From: an uncultured Bacteroides sp. | GTDB taxonomy: Bacteria > Bacteroidota > Bacteroidia > Bacteroidales > Bacteroidaceae | Direction: 5' to 3' | Assembly: GCA_949289265.1 (NCBI GenBank) | Contig: CASENE010000079.1 | Span: 1-36,470 of the forward strand | DNA length: 36,470 bases | Shown: positions 32,032 through 36,470 of the stretch, in pieces | Layout: the number at the start of each line of letters is the position of its first letter | Position numbering within the stretch: the stretch's first letter is position 1 | Position numbers and translations under genes: made by a program | Notes under the pieces: generated by a model | What the model was told of the DNA's origin: nothing | Databases searched by the model: none | What the model saw: only the letters and a program-made list of their open reading frames with translations

Positions 32032-32631
32032 ATGGAACAACATATTTATCCGATATTCGACAAGATGCTGACCCGGGCGGACAAGGAAGAACTGCTGGGC
32101 CAGCACGGCGTCATGATTTGGTTTACCGGCTTGAGCGGCTCGGGCAAGAGCACCATCGCCATCGCCTTGGAGCGAGAGTTGCACAAGCGGGGCATCCTGT
32201 GCCGCATCCTGGACGGGGACAACATCCGGAGCGGCATCAACAACAACTTAGGTTTCACGGAAGCCGACCGCGTGGAGAACATACGCCGCATCGCGGAAGT
32301 GTCCAAATTGTTCGTGGACACGGGCATCGTGACATTGGCGGCATTCATCAGTCCCAACAACGACATCCGCGAGATGGCCGCCCGCATCATCGGGAAGGAC
32401 GACTTTGTGGAAGTCTATGTCAGCACGCCCATTGAGGAGTGCGAGCGCAGGGATGTGAAGGGCTTGTACGCCAAGGCGCGCCGGGGCGAGATAAAGAACT
32501 TTACCGGCATATCCGCTCCCTTCGAAGCGCCCGAACATCCGGCGTTGACACTGGACACGTCCGTGCTCAGCGTGGAAGAGTCGGTAGGCAAGTTGTTGGA
32601 GTTGATTTTACCCAAGATTGAGAAGAAATAA
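32032..32631 (+). CDS. cysC: Adenylylsulfate (APS) kinase
   Basis: This 199-residue APS kinase has Walker A GLSGSGKST (33-41), the substrate segment DGDNIRSGINNNLGFTEADR with the conserved arginines, ENIRRIAEVSKLFVDTG, and SPNNDIREMA. The family motif KGLYAKARRGEIKNFTGISAPFE is near the C-terminus. It phosphorylates APS to PAPS in the cytosol. The ATG at 32032 (MEQHIYPIFD) is used because the hairpin repeat ends just upstream. It is a standalone gene, not fused to cysN, and cysD follows by 11 bases. Confidence 0.95.
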   Translation: MEQHIYPIFDKMLTRADKEELLGQHGVMIWFTGLSGSGKSTIAIALERELHKRGILCRILDGDNIRSGINNNLGFTEADRVENIRRIAEVSKLFVDTGIVTLAAFISPNNDIREMAARIIGKDDFVEVYVSTPIEECERRDVKGLYAKARRGEIKNFTGISAPFEAPEHPALTLDTSVLSVEESVGKLLELILPKIEKK

Positions 32632-32642
32632 ACAGATAACAA

Positions 32643-33551
32643 ATGGAAGAATATAAACTGAGCCACCTGAAGGAACTCGAAGCCGAGTCCATACACATCA
32701 TCCGCGAGGTGGCGGCGGAGTTTGAGAATCCCGTGATGCTCTACAGCATCGGCAAGGACTCGTCGGTCATGGTGCGCCTGGCCGAGAAAGCTTTCTATCC
32801 CGGCAAAGTGCCTTTCCCCCTGATGCACATCGACTCCAAGTGGAAGTTCAAGGAGATGATTCAGTTCCGTGACGAGTATGCCAAGAAGTACGGATGGAAC
32901 CTGATTGTGGAGAGCAACATGGAGGCATTCAAGGCAGGCGTAGGCCCCTTCACCCACGGAAGCAAGGTGCATACCGACCTGATGAAGACCCAGGCCCTGC
33001 TGCACGCGCTGGACAAGTATAAGTTTGACGCGGCCTTTGGCGGGGCGCGCCGCGATGAGGAGAAGTCCCGTGCCAAAGAGCGCATCTTCTCCTTCCGTGA
33101 CCGTTTCCACCAATGGGACCCCAAAAACCAACGCCCCGAGTTGTGGGACATCTACAATGCCCGGGTGCATAAGGGCGAGAGCATCCGCGTGTTCCCCCTG
33201 AGCAACTGGACGGAACTGGACATCTGGCAATACATCCGCCTGGAGAACATCCCCATCGTCCCCCTCTACTTCGCCAAGGAACGCCCGGTCGTAGAGATAG
33301 ACGGCAACCTCATCATGCCGGACGACGACCGTCTGCCCGAACAATACCGCGACAAGATTCAGATGAAGAAGATACGCTTCCGCACCTTGGGATGCTGGCC
33401 GTTGACCGGTGCCATCGAGAGCGAGGCCGACACCATCGAGAAGATTGTGGAGGAGATGATGACCACCACCAAGAGCGAGCGCACTACCCGCGTCATCGAC
33501 TTCGACCAGGAGGCCAGCATGGAGCAGAAGAAACGCGAAGGATACTTCTAA
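32643..33551 (+). CDS. cysD: Sulfate adenylyltransferase subunit 2
   Basis: This 302-residue CysD has the PP-loop SIGKDSSV (35-42), [33 protein letters not shown], and [10 protein letters not shown]. The last third has the metal-ligand and interaction segment [15 protein letters not shown]. It adenylates sulfate using ATP to make APS, with CysN's GTPase driving the reaction. It is intact and of normal length. The operon order cysC-cysD-cysN has cysD 31 bases before cysN; the gap holds GAAGAATGAAGAA-like repeated words. Confidence 0.96.
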   Translation: MEEYKLSHLKELEAESIHIIREVAAEFENPVMLYSIGKDSSVMVRLAEKAFYPGKVPFPLMHIDSKWKFKEMIQFRDEYAKKYGWNLIVESNMEAFKAGVGPFTHGSKVHTDLMKTQALLHALDKYKFDAAFGGARRDEEKSRAKERIFSFRDRFHQWDPKNQRPELWDIYNARVHKGESIRVFPLSNWTELDIWQYIRLENIPIVPLYFAKERPVVEIDGNLIMPDDDRLPEQYRDKIQMKKIRFRTLGCWPLTGAIESEADTIEKIVEEMMTTTKSERTTRVIDFDQEASMEQKKREGYF

Positions 33552-33582
33552 ATGAAGAATGAAGAACTAAGAATGAAGAATT

Positions 33583-35040
33583 ATGGAAAGCAAGTTAGAT
33601 ATAAAGACCTTTCTGGACAATGACGAGAAGAAAGACCTTTTGAGGTTCCTCACCGCAGGTTCGGTGGACGATGGCAAGTCAACTCTTATCGGCCGCCTGT
33701 TGTTCGACAGCAAGAAGATTTACGAAGACCAGCTGGACGCCTTGGAGCGCGACAGCAAGCGTGTGGGCAATGCGGGCGACCACATCGACTACGCCCTCCT
33801 GCTGGACGGCTTGAAGGCCGAGCGCGAACAGGGCATCACCATCGACGTGGCCTACCGTTATTTCTCGACCAACAAGCGCAAGTTCATCATCGCCGACACG
33901 CCGGGACATGAGCAATACACCCGCAACATGATTACGGGAGGTTCTACGGCCAACCTGGCCATCATCCTCGTAGATGCCCGCCTGGGCGTCATCACCCAGA
34001 CGCGCCGCCACACGTTCCTCGTCTCCCTGCTGGGCATCAAGCACGTGGTGCTGGCTGTGAACAAGATGGACCTGGTGGATTTCTCCGAAGCGCGCTTCAA
34101 TGAAATCGTAGGCGAATATAGGAAGTTCATCGAGCCGCTGGGCATCCCCGACGTGACGTGCATCCCGCTCTCCGCTCTCGACGGAGATAATGTCGTGGAG
34201 AAATCCGCCCGCACGCCGTGGTATGCAGGCCCCGCCCTGCTGGACTTCCTGGAGACGGTGCACATCGGCAACGACCACAACCTGCAAGATTTCCGCTACT
34301 CCGTGCAATACGTCCTGCGCCCCAACCTCAACTTCCGTGGCTTCAGTGCTAAGGTGGCATCGGGCGTGGTACATAAAGGGGATGAAGTGATGGCCCTGCC
34401 TTCGCGCAAGAAGTCGCGCGTGAAGAGCATCGTCACCTACGACGGGGAACTGGATTACGCCTTCCCGCCCCAATCCGTCACGCTGACGCTGGAGGACGAG
34501 ATAGACGTGTCGCGCGGCGAAATGCTGGTTCACCCCGACAACCTGCCTTGCGAAGGCCGCAACTTCGAGGCGATGCTCGTCTGGATGGACGAGGAGCCGA
34601 TGGACATGAACAAGTCGTTCTTCATCAAGCAGACCACCAACCTGAGCCGCTCGCACGTCACAGACATCAAGTACAAGGTGGACGTCAACACCATGGAGCA
34701 CCTTTCAATTGACAATGGACAATTGACAAGGGACACCCTGCCCATGCAGCTCAACCAGATAGCCCGCGTGGTGATGACCACCGCCAAGGAACTGTTCTTC
34801 GACCCCTACCGGAAGAACAAGGCCACCGGCTCGTTCATCCTCATCGACCCCATCACGAACAACACCAGTGCCGTGGGCATGATTATCGACCGCATCGAGG
34901 ACAAGGACATGCTTGTGGACGAGGACATTCCCACGCTCGATCTCCCGAGGTTGGGCATCGCCCCCGAGCAGTACGAGGCGGTGGACAAGGTGGTGAAGGA
35001 GCTCGACCGGCAGGGCATCGCCATTAAAGTAAATAAGTAG
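33583..35040 (+). CDS. cysN: Sulfate adenylyltransferase subunit 1 (GTPase)
   Basis: This 485-residue elongation-factor-like GTPase has G1 GSVDDGKST (26-34), switch [13 protein letters not shown], and the NKMD base-specific motif. Two beta-barrel domains follow, with [20 protein letters not shown] and [13 protein letters not shown]. It is not fused to an APS kinase. It pairs with CysD to activate sulfate. At residues about 374-384 the reading passes through a Bacteroides intergenic repeat (34706-34728) that adds roughly 11 residues ([11 protein letters not shown]) in frame inside domain 3; no frameshift occurs, so the protein is probably still active. The C-terminus ([22 protein letters not shown]) is a lineage extension. 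Confidence 0.95.
   Translation: MESKLDIKTFLDNDEKKDLLRFLTAGSVDDGKSTLIGRLLFDSKKIYEDQLDALERDSKRVGNAGDHIDYALLLDGLKAEREQGITIDVAYRYFSTNKRKFIIADTPGHEQYTRNMITGGSTANLAIILVDARLGVITQTRRHTFLVSLLGIKHVVLAVNKMDLVDFSEARFNEIVGEYRKFIEPLGIPDVTCIPLSALDGDNVVEKSARTPWYAGPALLDFLETVHIGNDHNLQDFRYSVQYVLRPNLNFRGFSAKVASGVVHKGDEVMALPSRKKSRVKSIVTYDGELDYAFPPQSVTLTLEDEIDVSRGEMLVHPDNLPCEGRNFEAMLVWMDEEPMDMNKSFFIKQTTNLSRSHVTDIKYKVDVNTMEHLSIDNGQLTRDTLPMQLNQIARVVMTTAKELFFDPYRKNKATGSFILIDPITNNTSAVGMIIDRIEDKDMLVDEDIPTLDLPRLGIAPEQYEAVDKVVKELDRQGIAIKVNK
34706..34728 (+). repeat. Intergenic-type repeat inserted within cysN
   Basis: CAATTGACA occurs at 34706-34714 and again at 34720-34728, separated by ATGGA. The AT-rich words CAATTGACAATGGACAATTG are typical of Bacteroides intergenic repeats, but here they are in frame within the GC-rich cysN gene. 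They encode SIDNGQLT, a stretch absent from CysN proteins I recall at this point (the line runs from NTMEH to LNQI). Confidence 0.7.
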
Positions 35041-35057
35041 TAACATAGCACCCTTTG

Positions 35058-35167
35058 CCTTCGTCCAGCCAAGGCAATGCCTCCGTCCAGCCAAGGCAAC
35101 GCCTCCGTCCAGCCAAGGCAACGCCTCCGTCCAGTCAAGGCACGGCCTTCGTCCAGCCAAGGCGGAC
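35058..35167. repeat. 22-bp tandem array, five copies, between cysN and the sulfotransferase gene
   Basis: Five contiguous 22-bp units at 35058-35079, 35080-35101, 35102-35123, 35124-35145 and 35146-35167 begin CCTCCGTCCAG (or CCTTCG) and end CAAGGCAACG. GCCTT/AAGGC words in each unit allow hairpins. There are no spacers. The array ends 48 bases before the sulfotransferase ATG. Its minus-strand reading gives repeated WLDGG-like words that are not a believable gene. Confidence 0.9.
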
Positions 35168-35214
35168 AGGCGGGTCAGGACATCGGCACAGGTGCAGATT
35201 AAAATGATAGTTTT

Positions 35215-36321
35215 ATGGGCTTATTAGAATTCAATAAACTCCCCATCAACACCCTGGTGGGCGCAGATTGGAAAACCTTCAAGGCGGTGAGTGCGGGGCG
35301 CGTCATCGACCCGGCCTACCGTGGCAAGTACCGCCTGACCAAGGCCGTGTGCCGCCTGCTCTCCACATTGGTTTCCCTGCAAGATAACAGATACCGGAAA
35401 CTATTGGCCGACAAGCCGTTGGAGCACGACCCCGTGTTCATCCTCGGCCATTGGCGAAGCGGGACGACCTTCGTGCACAACGTCTTCTCGTGCGACAAGC
35501 ACTTCGGCTACAACACCACGTATCAGACCGTCTTCCCGCACCTCTTGATGTTGGGCCAGCCCTTCTTCAAGAAGAACATGAGTTGGCTGATGCCCGACAA
35601 GCGCCCCACGGACAACATGGAACTGGCCGTCGACCTGCCCCAGGAAGAGGAGTTCGCCCTGGCCAACATGATGCCCTACACGTATTACAACTTCTGGTTC
35701 TTCCCCAAGTATCAGCAGGAATATGCGGAGAAATATCTGCTCTTCAACGACATCACGCCGCAGGAGTTGAAGGCGTTTGAAGAGACTTTCGTGAAGCTCA
35801 TCAAGATTTCCCTGTGGAATACGCACGGCACGCAGTTCCTCAGCAAGAACCCGCCCCACACGGGCCGCGTCCGCGAGTTGGTCAAGATGTTCCCCAACGC
35901 CAAGTTCATCTACCTGATGCGCAACCCCTACACCGTGTTCGAGAGCACGCGCAGCTTCTTCACCAACACCATTCAGCCCCTGAAGCTGGAAGACATCACG
36001 CCCGAAAAATTGGAGCAGAACATCCTCTCCATCTACGCGAAGCTCTACCACAAGTACGAGGCGGACAAGGCCTGCATCCCTGCGGGCAACCTCATCGAGG
36101 TGAAGTTCGAGGACTTCGAGGCCGACGCCATGGGCATGACGGAGCACATCTACCAAGCCCTCTCCCTGCCCGGCTTCCCCGAATCCCGCAAGGATATCGA
36201 GAAATACGTGGGTGGCAAGAAGGGCTACAAGAAGAACAAGTACAAATACGACGACCGCACCGTGCGCCTTGTGCAGGAGAATTGGGGCTTTGCGCTGGGG
36301 CAGTGGGGGTACGAAATCTGA
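35215..36321 (+). CDS. PAPS-dependent sulfotransferase (PF13469-type), candidate sterol sulfotransferase
   Basis: This 368-residue sulfotransferase has the 5'-phosphosulfate loop FILGHWRSGTTFVHN (75-89; K/R and S/T contacts R81, S82, T84, T85). SKNPPHTGRV is at 210-219. The 3'-phosphate motif FIYLMRNPYTVFES is at 231-244 (R236, S244). It transfers sulfate from PAPS to a hydroxyl and releases PAP, which CysQ recycles. No signal peptide or membrane anchor is evident. It is the last gene of the PAPS operon, which resembles the B. thetaiotaomicron cluster whose sulfotransferase (BT_0416) is reported to sulfonate cholesterol and other steroids. A lipid or glycan acceptor is the alternative. The start follows the 22-bp array. 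Confidence 0.88.
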   Translation: MGLLEFNKLPINTLVGADWKTFKAVSAGRVIDPAYRGKYRLTKAVCRLLSTLVSLQDNRYRKLLADKPLEHDPVFILGHWRSGTTFVHNVFSCDKHFGYNTTYQTVFPHLLMLGQPFFKKNMSWLMPDKRPTDNMELAVDLPQEEEFALANMMPYTYYNFWFFPKYQQEYAEKYLLFNDITPQELKAFEETFVKLIKISLWNTHGTQFLSKNPPHTGRVRELVKMFPNAKFIYLMRNPYTVFESTRSFFTNTIQPLKLEDITPEKLEQNILSIYAKLYHKYEADKACIPAGNLIEVKFEDFEADAMGMTEHIYQALSLPGFPESRKDIEKYVGGKKGYKKNKYKYDDRTVRLVQENWGFALGQWGYEI

Positions 36322-36337
36322 TAAATAGGAATTTAGT

Positions 36338-36369
36338 TTAGTGATGAGTGGTTAGTGCTAAGTGATTAA
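36338..36369. repeat. 'TTAGTGATGAGTGGTTAGTG' family repeat
   Basis: This stretch has the same words (TTAGTGATGAGTG, GTTAGTG, AGTGATTAA) as the repeats in the efflux operon gaps at 8094-8222 and 10331-10466. It follows the sulfotransferase stop by 17 bases. A matching right arm is not visible before the window ends. Confidence 0.6.
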
Positions 36370-36398
36370 TACGTGCAATAAGGAGGTGGTAACTGATT

Positions 36399-36437
36399 CC
36401 CCTCCTCCGGGGAGGAGGGGTGGCACGAAGTGACGGG
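36399..36437. repeat. CCCCTCCTC hairpin repeat at the window edge
   Basis: CCCCTCCTC (36399-36407) pairs with GAGGAGGGG (36412-36420) around CGGG, then TGGCACGAAGTGACGGGG follows. This is a widespread Bacteroides intergenic repeat type. There is no T run, so it is not an intrinsic terminator. Confidence 0.65.
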
Positions 36438-36470
36438 GTGGTAGCGAATAACTACTTAATTCATAGAATA

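Noticed and set aside
34806-35160. Minus-strand open frames reading WLDGG-like peptide repeats across the cysN end and the 22-bp array.
   Set aside because: The repeated peptide is only the translation of the tandem DNA repeat, and the frames overlap the end of cysN. No start, promoter or domain supports them.
28409-35167. The 22-bp arrays at 28409-28496 and 35058-35167 as possible CRISPR arrays.
   Set aside because: The units are contiguous without spacers, shorter than CRISPR repeats, and there are no cas genes.

Overview
The window looks like a chromosome segment of a gut Bacteroidales species, probably a Bacteroides or close relative. The evidence is the promoter style (TTTG, 19-20 bases, TAnnTTTG, with weak ribosome-binding sites), Bacteroides-type integrases, a DUF4492-cydAB operon, LytS/LytTR signalling, and intergenic hairpin repeats. 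No rRNA, intact tRNA or CRISPR array was seen. Species was not determined.

Region 1 (1 to about 4.86 kb) is a visibly AT-rich acquired island. It holds the start of a tyrosine integrase running off the left edge and a three-gene cassette (AAA ATPase, RloB-like TOPRIM protein, DUF6119/TIGR04141 protein) that resembles an AbiL-type phage-defence pair plus an extra gene. Two gene ends follow, a DNA methyltransferase C-terminus and an integrase C-terminus, joined by an apparent deletion. A possible tRNA-Ser 3' end near 4.85 kb may mark the old attachment site.

Region 2 (4.9-11.8 kb, minus strand) is a GC-rich tripartite efflux operon: TolC-like protein, MacA-like adaptor, MacB-like ATPase and separate permease, followed by a LytS-type kinase and a LytTR regulator. 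Four of its five intercistronic gaps are filled by repeat or hairpin arrays of different kinds.

Region 3 (12-15.2 kb, plus) is the cytochrome bd oxidase operon DUF4492-cydA-cydB. An OmpA-type lipoprotein follows on the minus strand (15.2-15.9 kb).

Region 4 (16.1-27.2 kb) is central sugar metabolism. It has a secreted GH36 alpha-galactosidase (plus), tkt-rpiB-nudC (minus), galM-hexose transporter-galK (minus), and manA (plus). Together they free galactose from alpha-galactosides, import and phosphorylate it, and link to the pentose phosphate pathway and mannose metabolism.

Region 5 (27.2-29.3 kb) has a small envelope operon (YtxH protein, holin-like membrane protein, 94-residue protein; minus) and a SPOR-domain lipoprotein (plus).

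Region 6 (29.4-36.3 kb, plus) is cysQ, an SLC13-type permease, cysC, cysD, cysN and a sulfotransferase. This is a complete route from sulfate to PAPS to a sulfonated product, with PAP recycling. No PAPS or sulfite reductase lies in the window, so the operon looks dedicated to sulfonation. It resembles the Bacteroides thetaiotaomicron cluster reported to sulfonate cholesterol and other steroids. The window also carries three unrelated tandem arrays that share a 22-bp period, and a repeat inserted in frame within cysN.
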